Assembly (NCBI RefSeq): GCF_003688895.1
Contig: NZ_REFV01000013.1
Location: forward strand, 62,001 to 126,000
Length of the DNA: 64,000 nt
Origin: Dokdonia sinensis
GTDB taxonomy: Bacteria; Bacteroidota; Bacteroidia; Flavobacteriales; Flavobacteriaceae
Direction of reading: 5' to 3'
The notes beneath the pieces were generated by a model. It saw only the letters and a program-made list of their open reading frames with translations, ran no database searches and was not told where the DNA came from. Shown here piece after piece: positions 18,239 to 26,079 of the stretch (its first letter is position 1; each line of letters opens with the position of its first letter). A program made the translations under genes and the position numbers.

Positions 18239-20539
18239 TTAGTCATTTTCAACAACAAAACCAAAAGACGCATCGCCCACAATCACTTTCCAACTGCCAG
18301 AATGTTTAACTACCTTCAAAGTATCGTTTTTTGGTTTATCAGCATCATAAAATACGGATATTGAAGTGTCTCCCACTTGAACATTCTCCAAACTTCCCGT
18401 TTTCCACGTACTAGGCATCTGGGGATTGATATAAATAGTTTTGCTCGCTCCATCAGGCTGTATGCCAAAAAACTGCTCTACAATAGGAACAGCATATCCA
18501 TAAATATTCCAAGCCTGGGTAATCATTCCGTAATCTGGAGAGACTTCGTACATACTACCAGGTAAAGCGTAGGAAAAACTACGCGTCATTCGTTTTAAAT
18601 AATCCAAAGCTTTGTCAGGATTTCCGTAGTTATTTTCTCCTATAATTTGCACAGCGGTAGGAAGCGTCATCACCGCGCCTGTATAGGAAAACTGCTTACT
18701 GCCTTTAAATGAACCATCATCTGTTCCTGCACTCTCGTCACGATCTATTCCTGTAACAAATACGCCAAAGGGATTTACAAACCGTTCTGCTGTTTGTAAG
18801 GCTTTTTTGGCTTTATCAGGAGGCGCTATTCCCATTTCCATCGGTGTGTTAACCACCCAATTGTGGTGCAATACAAAAGGTCTCGGACGTGACGAAGGAT
18901 TTTTTAGGATGGCTTTTTTTGTTGCTTTCAGTTCGGCAACAGCCCAAGGTTTATTTAAGGTGTCTGCACGAACGATAGCATCTTCTATAAGGTGTAACGC
19001 TTGCTTATCGGTACCGATAAAGTCGGCATAACTCTGGAACTCTTCACTCCAAAATTCGGTGTTTATTTTGTCCTTTAGCGTTTGTGCGGTCTGCGCATAC
19101 TTTCGCGAAAGCGTATCCATACCCAACACCCGAGTAATTTTAGAAGCATCATCAAAAGCTCTTTGCGTATACACCGCGACATCTATCATCTCGCTGTCCA
19201 AGCCGTGTATTTCCATCATTCCGAAACCGTCAGGAAAGCCATTTCCGTCCTTATCTTTTTCGGTCATTAGCCATTCCAGTCCTTTTTTTATGGTAGGGAA
19301 GTAACGTTCTAAAAATTCCCTGTCGCCATTCCAACGATAAGTATTCCAAATAAGCGAAGCAAATTGAGGCGTTTCATTTATGTTTCCCTTATTAAAAACG
19401 GCGCCATTCGTACTCATTTCGTGCAGGATGCGCCCATTACCGTTTATGGCGTTTGACACCGAATCCAGCAGGGCAATCGTGCTATACACCGCATCGGTTT
19501 GCCCGATGGCCATATAGCCCTTGAGCGCATACTCGCTGTCTACCCCAAACCACCACGGGTAATCAGGAATACCCGCTGTGATGCCTCGGCCTATCTCAGG
19601 TACTTCCTGTATGAGCCAGTCTGAGTTGTACTTAAGCCACTCAAAAGCCTGCTCGATTTTCTTGTCGGGAATGGTGAGTTTGGTCTGATTTGCAAGGGTG
19701 GCGTAGCGTTCTTTTTTTGCTTTCGCGAAAGCGTACGAATTCTCGTGAATAGACTCATAAGTAGCCATTGCTTCATCTTGAGAATGATAACTCCCAGCAA
19801 TCACGAACGAAATTGTTTTCGAACCATTTGCAGGAATAGTGATAGGATAAATAAGCTCACCAGTTTGCTGACCATCCAAAATGTACTTTATTTGATTTAA
19901 TGATTTTTGGTTCGCACCAAATACTACAAACCAAGGGTTATTGACATCTCCCGAAACAAATGCATCTATTTCTCTGTTGTAAGTAATGCTATCTTTAGCA
20001 TTAATCATTCCGGTTTCTTCGCCGAGCCAAGTAGGTCTCAAATCAACAATGCCGATAAAATCTAGTTCAAAAGAATTTAATTCATTCGATGTATTATCAA
20101 TCTTAAACTGAATAAAGATACCTTCTTTTCCATCGGGTACAAATTGCCATCTTGTTATATTTAGATTTGCTTCTTCAATTGTATAACTATGCTTGTTGGC
20201 AAACGGATAATTGGTGAATTGTTTTGCTTCATTCAACCCATAGGCTCCACCATCTTTAAGAATACCTACATCAAACCCGTCCATCAACTTGATAGGATGA
20301 TTCCAAATTCCGCCCATTTCGTCCTTAATATGCCAACCGAGCTCAGGAAAACTACCGTCCTGATGTCCTACCATATAGACACGATCGCCAGCGGTGACCA
20401 TTGGGGAGTTGAGGTAATCGGTCTTTCCTGTAATAGAAGGACTATCCTTTAAAAGTTCGGCAATGTTACTTGTATGCGATTCTTGTTTAGTGCAAGAAAT
20501 AAGGATGGCGACGATAAATAATAGGTATAGTGAGCGCAT
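18239..20539 (-). CDS. Six-hairpin glycosidase-like lipoprotein
   Basis: A 766-residue exported protein with lipobox I-L-I-S-C near residue 16. The N-terminal half is beta-rich; the C-terminal half is an (alpha/alpha)6 barrel with PWWFGVDSEYALKGY, MMEIHGLDSEMIDVAVYTQRAF and RPFVLHHNWVVNTPMEMG, resembling amylo-alpha-1,6-glucosidase/GH63-type enzymes. It probably acts on alpha-glucans or related oligosaccharides at the cell surface or in the periplasm. Two palindrome copies lie inside: core 19101-19110 (read LSRKY) and 19721-19730 (read YAFAKAKKERY). The family assignment at GH level is uncertain. Confidence 0.75.
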   Translation of the reverse strand: MRSLYLLFIVAILISCTKQESHTSNIAELLKDSPSITGKTDYLNSPMVTAGDRVYMVGHQDGSFPELGWHIKDEMGGIWNHPIKLMDGFDVGILKDGGAYGLNEAKQFTNYPFANKHSYTIEEANLNITRWQFVPDGKEGIFIQFKIDNTSNELNSFELDFIGIVDLRPTWLGEETGMINAKDSITYNREIDAFVSGDVNNPWFVVFGANQKSLNQIKYILDGQQTGELIYPITIPANGSKTISFVIAGSYHSQDEAMATYESIHENSYAFAKAKKERYATLANQTKLTIPDKKIEQAFEWLKYNSDWLIQEVPEIGRGITAGIPDYPWWFGVDSEYALKGYMAIGQTDAVYSTIALLDSVSNAINGNGRILHEMSTNGAVFNKGNINETPQFASLIWNTYRWNGDREFLERYFPTIKKGLEWLMTEKDKDGNGFPDGFGMMEIHGLDSEMIDVAVYTQRAFDDASKITRVLGMDTLSRKYAQTAQTLKDKINTEFWSEEFQSYADFIGTDKQALHLIEDAIVRADTLNKPWAVAELKATKKAILKNPSSRPRPFVLHHNWVVNTPMEMGIAPPDKAKKALQTAERFVNPFGVFVTGIDRDESAGTDDGSFKGSKQFSYTGAVMTLPTAVQIIGENNYGNPDKALDYLKRMTRSFSYALPGSMYEVSPDYGMITQAWNIYGYAVPIVEQFFGIQPDGASKTIYINPQMPSTWKTGSLENVQVGDTSISVFYDADKPKNDTLKVVKHSGSWKVIVGDASFGFVVEND

Positions 20540-20613
20540 CTAATAAATTTAGACCTAAAAGTAAGAAAGCCAAGGCATAAAATACCTTGACTTCCATTAT
20601 TTGTATTTCTGCG

Positions 20614-20651
20614 TACGCTTTCCTGCCTACCGGACAGGCAGGCGCGAAAGC
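20614..20651. repeat. TTTCGCGAAA palindrome interrupted by a second palindromic repeat
   Basis: The left half TACGCTTT (20614-20621) and right half CGCGAAAGC (20643-20651) would join to a perfect copy of the window-wide palindrome. Between them sits a 21-bp insert with arms CCTGCCT and AGGCAGG around a CCGG-containing centre. The site lies between two reverse-strand lipoprotein genes. Confidence 0.85.
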
Positions 20652-20663
20652 TGAAACAACTCT

Positions 20664-21566
20664 TTATTTCTTCATTTCAATAACTTCTGCACCGTCAGGC
20701 ATCTCAAAATAAGCGCTCTTTGTTTCAGGGGCAAACGTAATATCAGAAACTTCGATGGTCGTGATATGCTCTCCAGCCTTTTCATCTTCGGTAAGCCAGT
20801 GGGTGTGATAGCCTGTGGCGAGCTCAATGCCGTTTACAATTGTAGTGCCTTGCAATTCCATTAATTTTTCAGGAAGATGACCGCCGTCTGGGAAATATTG
20901 CGGATACGAAACAATATAGCGTATTACCGCTAGTTTGTGATTTTCCTCGCCAAAATACAGTACATAATAATCGTCTGGCGCATCTCCAGTACCTTCGGCA
21001 AAGGTTACTTTTATGGCATCGTACGTCACGTCCTTATGCGTTTTATCGGCCAACTTTTCTAATCGTACGCCTTCACCGTCTAAAATAAACGGCTGACCTA
21101 AAAAGTAGTAGGGTGTAAGCGCCCAGAAACGCATATCAAATGGAAATGCTGTGCTGTCTTTTACTTTTTTCCAGGCTTTCTCACCCGTCCAGCCAAATTC
21201 CTGAGAGCGATCATCTACATTTTGGTGACGAGCTTTGTTGCTCCACGTATCTACGGTTTGATAGGTATTACGACGCGTGCTTCCATCTAACGGCACGTAA
21301 TCAAAATGAAAAGACAACGGTCCGTTCTTATACCAAGTGTCCAGACCACCGTGCGCTTCCATCGCTTGCCAAACGATTTTTCCCGCTTCGCTACTGTTCA
21401 GTTGTTTTTCGGCTTTAGAAACGCGGTCTTTTATCCACGAGTCGGGTTTTAAGGCTAGATTTTCATTTGTGGTCTCTGCTTTATCAGTAGGTTTTTCAGA
21501 CTTTTTTTCTTGGCAAGAAATACAAGCCAGCAAAGCAAAACCTATAACGAGAAATAATTTTTTCAT
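20664..21566 (-). CDS. Unknown lipoprotein of about 300 residues
   Basis: I do not recognise a characterised family. The N-terminus is a lipoprotein signal with C-I-S-C near residue 19, followed by a charged Lys/Glu-rich linker. The mature part (WQAMEAHGGLDTWYKNG, then beta-rich stretches) resembles conserved flavobacterial lipoproteins with a LolA-like style, but this is only an impression. It is upstream of the six-hairpin glycosidase gene on the same strand, separated by 124 bp that hold the split palindrome. Confidence 0.7.
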   Translation of the reverse strand: MKKLFLVIGFALLACISCQEKKSEKPTDKAETTNENLALKPDSWIKDRVSKAEKQLNSSEAGKIVWQAMEAHGGLDTWYKNGPLSFHFDYVPLDGSTRRNTYQTVDTWSNKARHQNVDDRSQEFGWTGEKAWKKVKDSTAFPFDMRFWALTPYYFLGQPFILDGEGVRLEKLADKTHKDVTYDAIKVTFAEGTGDAPDDYYVLYFGEENHKLAVIRYIVSYPQYFPDGGHLPEKLMELQGTTIVNGIELATGYHTHWLTEDEKAGEHITTIEVSDITFAPETKSAYFEMPDGAEVIEMKK

Positions 21567-21800
21567 TTTAATAATTTTGGTTAGTATGCTTATTTCAGTC
21601 TCATAAAGGTCGGCGTTCTTACGGTTTACCTTCTAAAAGTATTCTTAAATATTTATATTCCATTCGATTGCAGGGTATTCTATGGATATGATAATGAGCG
21701 TAGTGTAAAAATGATAATTTGGTAAAAGTTCGGAGGAGCGCTAAAATTTTCGCGAAAGCGTACATCACATTCATATAAGTTTCTATCTTTATCAAACAAA
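21567..21800. other. Spacer with one palindrome upstream of a small ORF
   Basis: AT-rich spacer between the divergent lipoprotein gene and the arginine locus. It holds a palindrome copy (core 21748-21757, TTTTCGCGAAAGCGTAC) about 45 bases before a candidate 36-codon gene. No terminator is evident. Confidence 0.6.
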
Positions 21801-21911
21801 ATGAACAAATTCTTTGCACATATCACATCAGTTTTCTCAGCACTTCTAGCTGAAAGACCCGCTGTGCAATTAATTCCCGTTCCTGTGCGCCGTTTCCGCC
21901 GTCGCCCGTAA
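21801..21911 (+). CDS. Candidate small basic protein of 36 residues
   Basis: The frame runs from an ATG preceded by an A-rich stretch (AAACAAA) to TAA at 21909-21911. The product begins MNKFFAHITSVFSALLAERP, has a Pro/Val-rich middle (AVQLIPVPVRR) and ends in an arginine cluster (RRFRRRP). The composition is unlike noise: an amphipathic start and a strongly basic end. I do not recognise it. It could be a short membrane-associated or nucleic-acid-binding peptide, or chance. Confidence 0.4.
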   Translation: MNKFFAHITSVFSALLAERPAVQLIPVPVRRFRRRP

Positions 21912-22007
21912 GGGTGTTTTTATTTAGGGATGGCAGGTGAGTCCTATCCCATATTCCACTAGGAAACAGCAACTTTTCAAATTTTTATCCAATTTAAAAT
22001 CATCGCT
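21912..22007. other. Leader before the GNAT gene
   Basis: A 96-bp segment between the candidate small ORF and the GNAT gene. It is AT-rich towards the ATG, with no clear -7 box or terminator. Confidence 0.4.
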
Positions 22008-22625
22008 ATGCAGATTGTTGTAGCCACGATTGCACATACGCCTTACGCACAGATTATCTGCGATACTATTGCAGAGTCGTCTAAGGTGCGCGGTACGGGA
22101 ATTGCCCGTAGAACTCCAGAATATATCCTGTCTAAAATGGAGGCAGGCAACGCCGTTATTGCCCTGGAGGGCGATACGTTTGCGGGATTTTGCTATATAG
22201 AAGCCTGGGGACACGGCAAATTTATAGCCAATTCTGGTCTTATCGTCCATCCTGATTTTAGAGGACAAGGACTTGCAAAACGTATAAAAGGAGAGATATT
22301 TACGCTTTCGCGAAAGCGTTTCCCCGACGCAAAAATTTTCGGAATCACCACCGGTCTTGCCGTGATGAAAATCAACAGCGAGCTAGGCTACAAACCTGTT
22401 ACTTTTTCAGAACTCACAGACGACCCAACCTTTTGGAAAGGTTGTCAAACCTGTAAAAACTTTGACGTTCTCACCAGAACAGAGCAGAAAATGTGTCTCT
22501 GTACAGGAATGTTATACGACCCGGCCAAAGCAAAAGCAGATGAAGAAAAAAATAAAGTAAAAGCCCCCGTTTTTAACCGATTAAAAAGAATAAAAGAACG
22601 CTTGTTTTTAAAAAAGCCGAAGTAA
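22008..22625 (+). CDS. GNAT acyltransferase at the head of the arginine locus
   Basis: A 205-residue GNAT-fold protein with the acyl-CoA pyrophosphate loop in LIVHPDFRGQGLAKRIK (near residues 78-94). The following WGKGCQTC segment (about residues 143-150) adds a cysteine pair unusual for GNATs. No other argA or argJ is visible in this locus, and GNATs in this position before argG are known in Bacteroidetes; work in Bacteroides points to an N-succinylglutamate (or N-acetylglutamate) synthase role. A palindrome copy (core 22306-22315) is read LSRKRF just after the CoA-binding helix. The specific function is inferred from context. Confidence 0.75.
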   Translation: MQIVVATIAHTPYAQIICDTIAESSKVRGTGIARRTPEYILSKMEAGNAVIALEGDTFAGFCYIEAWGHGKFIANSGLIVHPDFRGQGLAKRIKGEIFTLSRKRFPDAKIFGITTGLAVMKINSELGYKPVTFSELTDDPTFWKGCQTCKNFDVLTRTEQKMCLCTGMLYDPAKAKADEEKNKVKAPVFNRLKRIKERLFLKKPK

Positions 22626-22642
22626 AGATTTGTGAACAAATG

Positions 22643-22703
22643 GCTCCCCGCCCACTTTGTGGGAGGGGAATGAATTGGCGACAGCCAAGAAAGGGGTGGG
22701 GTG
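22643..22703. repeat. G/C-tract hairpin repeat before argG
   Basis: CTCCC/GGGAG-type arms around CCCACTTTGTGGG, then GGCGACAGCC and a GGGGTGGGG tail. It resembles the hairpins at 11699 and 30059. Confidence 0.6.
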
Positions 22704-22764
22704 TTTGAAAGCCCAATTGTTTTAAAAAGCTCAAGCCGAAATTAATACTAGCATAATAAAGACA

Positions 22765-22876
22765 CCTCCGCTTTTGCGGAAGATAAAAAATAAGATCTCC
22801 GCCGAAGTTTATCCTGAGCGATAGCTGAAGGGCGGGAATGACAAAATGATGAGATTCCCGCCTTCGCGGGAATGAC
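22765..22876 (+). repeat. Three consecutive REP-like hairpins before argG
   Basis: Copy 1 (22765-22782) has arms CTCCGC/GCGGAAG around TTTT. Copy 2 (22794-22842) has the long-loop form with GTTTATCCTGAGCG and ends GGCGGGAATGAC. Copy 3 (22853-22876) has arms ATTCCCGC/GCGGGAAT around CTTC and ends GAC, 14 bases before the argG ATG. All three face the same way. Confidence 0.85.
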
Positions 22877-22890
22877 AATTAAAATTTAAT

Positions 22891-24081
22891 ATGAAAAAAC
22901 TAATCCTAGCATACTCAGGCGGTCTAGACACCAGCTATTGCGTAAAATATTTCACCGCAGATTTAGGCTACGAAGTTCACGCCGTAAGCGTAAATACAGG
23001 CGGATTCTCAGAAGATGAAATCGCCAAAAATAAAGAAAAAGCGCTCGCGCTTGGAGCGACTTCGTATACGAATATTGATGCGGTTCAGACGTTTTACGAC
23101 ACGGTAGTAAAGTACCTGATTTTTGGCAATGTGTTGAAGAATAATAGCTACCCACTTTCTGTCAGTGCAGAGCGTATCGTACAAGCTATTGAGATCGCCA
23201 AGTTTGCCAAAGCCCAAAATGCAGACGCGATTGCTCACGGAAGTACGGGCGCTGGAAACGATCAAGTGCGTTTTGATATGACGTTTCAGACGCTTGTTCC
23301 AGAGTTGGAAATCATAACTCCTATTAGGGATAATACGCTTTCGCGAAAGCAAGAAATCGATTACCTACAAAGCCACGGCATAGAGTGGTCTTGGGAGAAA
23401 GCGCAATATTCCATCAATCAAGGATTGTGGGGGACGAGCGTGGGAGGTTCAGAAACATTGACCTCACATCAAACCTTACCCGAAGAGGCATATCCTAGTC
23501 AGCTTAAGAATGAGGGGACAGAGACTATCAAAATAGGCTTCACAAAAGGAGAGCCTACATCATTAAATGGAGTAGACGATACTCCCGTCGCCATTATAGA
23601 AAAGCTACAAGGCATCGCCAAAGATTACGCCATCGGCCGTGGGATGCACGTGGGTGATACGATTATTGGGATAAAAGGACGCGTAGGTTTTGAAGCATCG
23701 GCACCCCTTATCATTCTAGAGGCGCACCGGACTTTAGAAAAGCACACACTTTCTAAATGGCAATTGCAACATAAAGAAAACATCGCGCTTTGGTACGGAA
23801 CGCACCTGCACGAAGGGTTATACTTAGAACCTGTAATGCGTGATTTTGAAGCCTTTTTACAGAGCAGTCAGTCCAGCGTCACTGGCACAGTAGAAATTGC
23901 TTTGCACCCATACCGCTTTGAGATCATCGGTATTCAATCAGACTACGACCTAATGCAATCTAAAGTCGCCAGCTACGGAGAAGAAAACCAAGGCTGGACG
24001 GCAAGTGAGGCCAAAGGATTTATAAAGATAATGAGTAATCAGGGGAAGATTATTCAGGCGGTTCAGAGTTCAGAGTTTTGA
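22891..24081 (+). CDS. argG: Argininosuccinate synthase
   Basis: ATP-dependent joining of citrulline and aspartate. The PP-loop AYSGGLDTSYC is at residues 8-18. The protein has 396 residues, the usual length, and the citrulline/aspartate-binding segments (AHGSTGAGNDQVRFD) are intact. A palindrome copy (core 23339-23348) is read LSRKQ between the nucleotide-binding domain and the synthetase domain. In Bacteroidetes argG begins the arginine cluster instead of ending it, as here. Confidence 0.97.
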   Translation: MKKLILAYSGGLDTSYCVKYFTADLGYEVHAVSVNTGGFSEDEIAKNKEKALALGATSYTNIDAVQTFYDTVVKYLIFGNVLKNNSYPLSVSAERIVQAIEIAKFAKAQNADAIAHGSTGAGNDQVRFDMTFQTLVPELEIITPIRDNTLSRKQEIDYLQSHGIEWSWEKAQYSINQGLWGTSVGGSETLTSHQTLPEEAYPSQLKNEGTETIKIGFTKGEPTSLNGVDDTPVAIIEKLQGIAKDYAIGRGMHVGDTIIGIKGRVGFEASAPLIILEAHRTLEKHTLSKWQLQHKENIALWYGTHLHEGLYLEPVMRDFEAFLQSSQSSVTGTVEIALHPYRFEIIGIQSDYDLMQSKVASYGEENQGWTASEAKGFIKIMSNQGKIIQAVQSSEF

Positions 24082-24100
24082 GTTCAGAGTAGTAACGAAC

Positions 24101-24156
24101 CGACCTGCGAGGTGTCGTCTGAGGTACGAAGACCTCCTTGTAGGTCTGAATGAGAC
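24101..24156. repeat. Dispersed repeat of about 56 bp with ACCTGCGAGGT arms
   Basis: Starts CGACCTGCGAGGTGTCGTC and ends TAGGTCTGAATGAGAC, with internal CCTGCGAGG- and CCTTGTAGG-type pairs. A close copy lies at 37649-37704. Both stand 30-45 bp before a REP-like hairpin. Confidence 0.75.
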
Positions 24157-24188
24157 GGAAGAAATAATAATGAGTAGTAAAATAATAA

Positions 24189-24212
24189 GATTCCCGTCTT
24201 CACGGGAATGAC
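24189..24212 (+). repeat. REP-like hairpin upstream of argC
   Basis: Arms ATTCCCGT and ACGGGAAT around CTTC (one compensated base pair compared with the usual GC pair), then GAC. It ends 6 bases before the argC ATG. Confidence 0.85.
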
Positions 24213-24218
24213 AAGATT

Positions 24219-25193
24219 ATGGTAAAAGTAGGAATCATAGGAGGCGCGGGCTATACGGCAGGAGAGTTGATTAGATTGTTAATCAACCATCCCAAGGTAG
24301 AAATCGCTTTTGTTTACAGTACAAGTAACGCGGGCAATCGAGTAGGTGATGTGCATCAAGATTTGGCGTGGCTGGATTTAAAATTTACCGATTATGTCCA
24401 AACGGATGTAGATGTCGTTTTTTTATGTCTGGGCCACGGAAATTCAGGTGCGTTTTTGAAAAAGCATTCGTTTTCAGATGGCACGAAGATCATCGATTTA
24501 AGTAATGAGTTTAGATTAAAGGAAGACGCACATTTTCTGGGAAAAGACTTCGTGTATGGACTACCAGAATTGAATAAAGAAGCCATTAAGAAAGCTCAAA
24601 ATATCGTAAATCCAGGATGCTTTGCGACAGCGATTCAGTTGGCTTTGTTACCTCTTGCCCAATCAGGAAAGCTTACCACAGACGTACACGTAAACGCGGT
24701 AACTGGAGCTACAGGCGCAGGGACAAGCCCTTCGGCAACGTCTCATTTTCCTTGGCGTGATAATAATTTTTCGCATTATAAAGCATTCAACCATCAGCAT
24801 TTGGGTGAGATCGGGGAATCTGTAAAGCAATTGCAAAATGACTTTGATAAGGAGATTTTATTCATACCAAATCGAGGCGATTTTTCGCGTGGGATTTTTG
24901 CTACGGCTTATACCGATTTTGATGAGACTCTGGAAGAGGCGTATGAATTATACAATGAGTTTTATCAAGGCTCACCTTTCACGAAAGTGAACCAAAAACC
25001 ATTACACTTAAAACAAGTCGTAAACACAAACTACTGCTTCATTCATCTGGAAAAGCACGGAAACAAATTATTAATCACCAGTATACTAGACAACCTACTC
25101 AAAGGCGCCAGCGGACAAGCAGTAGAGAATATGAACCTCATGTTCGGTTGGGAGCAGACGGAAGGATTAAAATTAAAGGCAAATTATTTTTAA
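24219..25193 (+). CDS. argC: N-acyl-gamma-glutamyl-phosphate reductase
   Basis: NADPH-dependent reductase of arginine synthesis. The 324-residue protein has the Rossmann start VGIIGGAGYTAGELIRLL and the active-site Cys134 in NPGCFATAIQLALLPL. In Bacteroidetes the acyl group may be succinyl rather than acetyl. A degenerate palindrome at 24979-24992 (CTTTCACGAAAG) is read in the C-terminal part. The gene follows argG after a spacer of repeats. Confidence 0.95.
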   Translation: MVKVGIIGGAGYTAGELIRLLINHPKVEIAFVYSTSNAGNRVGDVHQDLAWLDLKFTDYVQTDVDVVFLCLGHGNSGAFLKKHSFSDGTKIIDLSNEFRLKEDAHFLGKDFVYGLPELNKEAIKKAQNIVNPGCFATAIQLALLPLAQSGKLTTDVHVNAVTGATGAGTSPSATSHFPWRDNNFSHYKAFNHQHLGEIGESVKQLQNDFDKEILFIPNRGDFSRGIFATAYTDFDETLEEAYELYNEFYQGSPFTKVNQKPLHLKQVVNTNYCFIHLEKHGNKLLITSILDNLLKGASGQAVENMNLMFGWEQTEGLKLKANYF

Positions 25194-25212
25194 AAATTCG
25201 CAAAGATGACAA

Positions 25213-25261
25213 GATTCCTACCGGAGTTTATCCTGAGCGATAGCCGAAGGGCGGGAATGAC
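25213..25261 (+). repeat. REP-like element with long loop upstream of proC
   Basis: GATTCCTACCGG left arm, GTTTATCCTGAGCGATAGC loop, GAAGGGCGGGAATGAC right arm. It ends 14 bases before the proC ATG. The left arm has decayed. Confidence 0.8.
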
Positions 25262-25275
25262 GAAAAACACCATAT

Positions 25276-26079
25276 ATGAAAATAGCAATCATAGGAACGG
25301 GAAATTTAGGACTGGCCATTGCCAAAGGTTTAGTGATGGGCAACTCGGTGACGAGTTTGTATTTGACGAAACGTGATACGTTAAGTATCGAAAAATGGAA
25401 TGAACACAGGGAAGTTACGGTTACGAACGATAATCGTGAAGCGGTCTCAAAAAGTGATATTATCATTTTTGCGGTGCAGCCCAGTCATTTCTCAAATATT
25501 TTAGAAGAGATAAAAGATTTACTTACGGAGAAGCACATTTTGATCTCGACAATAACAGGTTTTAAAGTACCTCAAATTTCGGCGATTGTGGGTGATGAGC
25601 AATTCATTATTCGTGCGATGCCCAATACGGCCATTGCGGTAGGTCAAAGTATGACCTGTTTGTGTAGTAACGAAGCGGGCAAAAAACGCATCGCGATTGC
25701 CGAAGCTATTTTTAATAAACTCGGTACTTCTATGATCATTCCTGAAAGTCAGATGCAGGCGGCCACGGTGATTTGTGCGAGTGGAATTGCATTCTGGATG
25801 CGCTTAATTAGAGCTACCACTCAAGGAGCAATTCAACTAGGTTTTGATGCGCACGAAGCTCAGGAACTTGCGATGCAAACCTGTCTTGGCGCTGCCACTC
25901 TCGTCATAAAATCAGGCAATCACCCTGAAGCCGAAATTGATAAAGTCACCACCCCAAAAGGGTGCACCATCGAAGGACTTAACGAGATGGAACATTCAGG
26001 TCTGAGTTCGTCGCTTATTAAAGGAATTGTGGCGAGTTATAATAAGATAAATGGAATCGGTAAATCAAAGGAGTTATGA
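25276..26079 (+). CDS. proC: Pyrroline-5-carboxylate reductase
   Basis: Last step of proline synthesis: reduces pyrroline-5-carboxylate with NAD(P)H. The 267-residue protein begins with the Rossmann motif GTGNLG at 7-12 and has the family's C-terminal TTPKGCTIEGL signature. Its presence among arg genes is usual in Bacteroidetes and suggests joint control of the glutamate-derived amino acids. The stop codon overlaps the argD ATG by four bases (ATGA-type), so the two are coupled. Confidence 0.95.
   Translation: MKIAIIGTGNLGLAIAKGLVMGNSVTSLYLTKRDTLSIEKWNEHREVTVTNDNREAVSKSDIIIFAVQPSHFSNILEEIKDLLTEKHILISTITGFKVPQISAIVGDEQFIIRAMPNTAIAVGQSMTCLCSNEAGKKRIAIAEAIFNKLGTSMIIPESQMQAATVICASGIAFWMRLIRATTQGAIQLGFDAHEAQELAMQTCLGAATLVIKSGNHPEAEIDKVTTPKGCTIEGLNEMEHSGLSSSLIKGIVASYNKINGIGKSKEL

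Noticed and set aside
20540-20663. Insertion sequence scar with terminal inverted repeats
   Set aside because: The split palindrome carries only a 21-bp insert; there is no transposase and no target-site duplication beyond a single ambiguous base.
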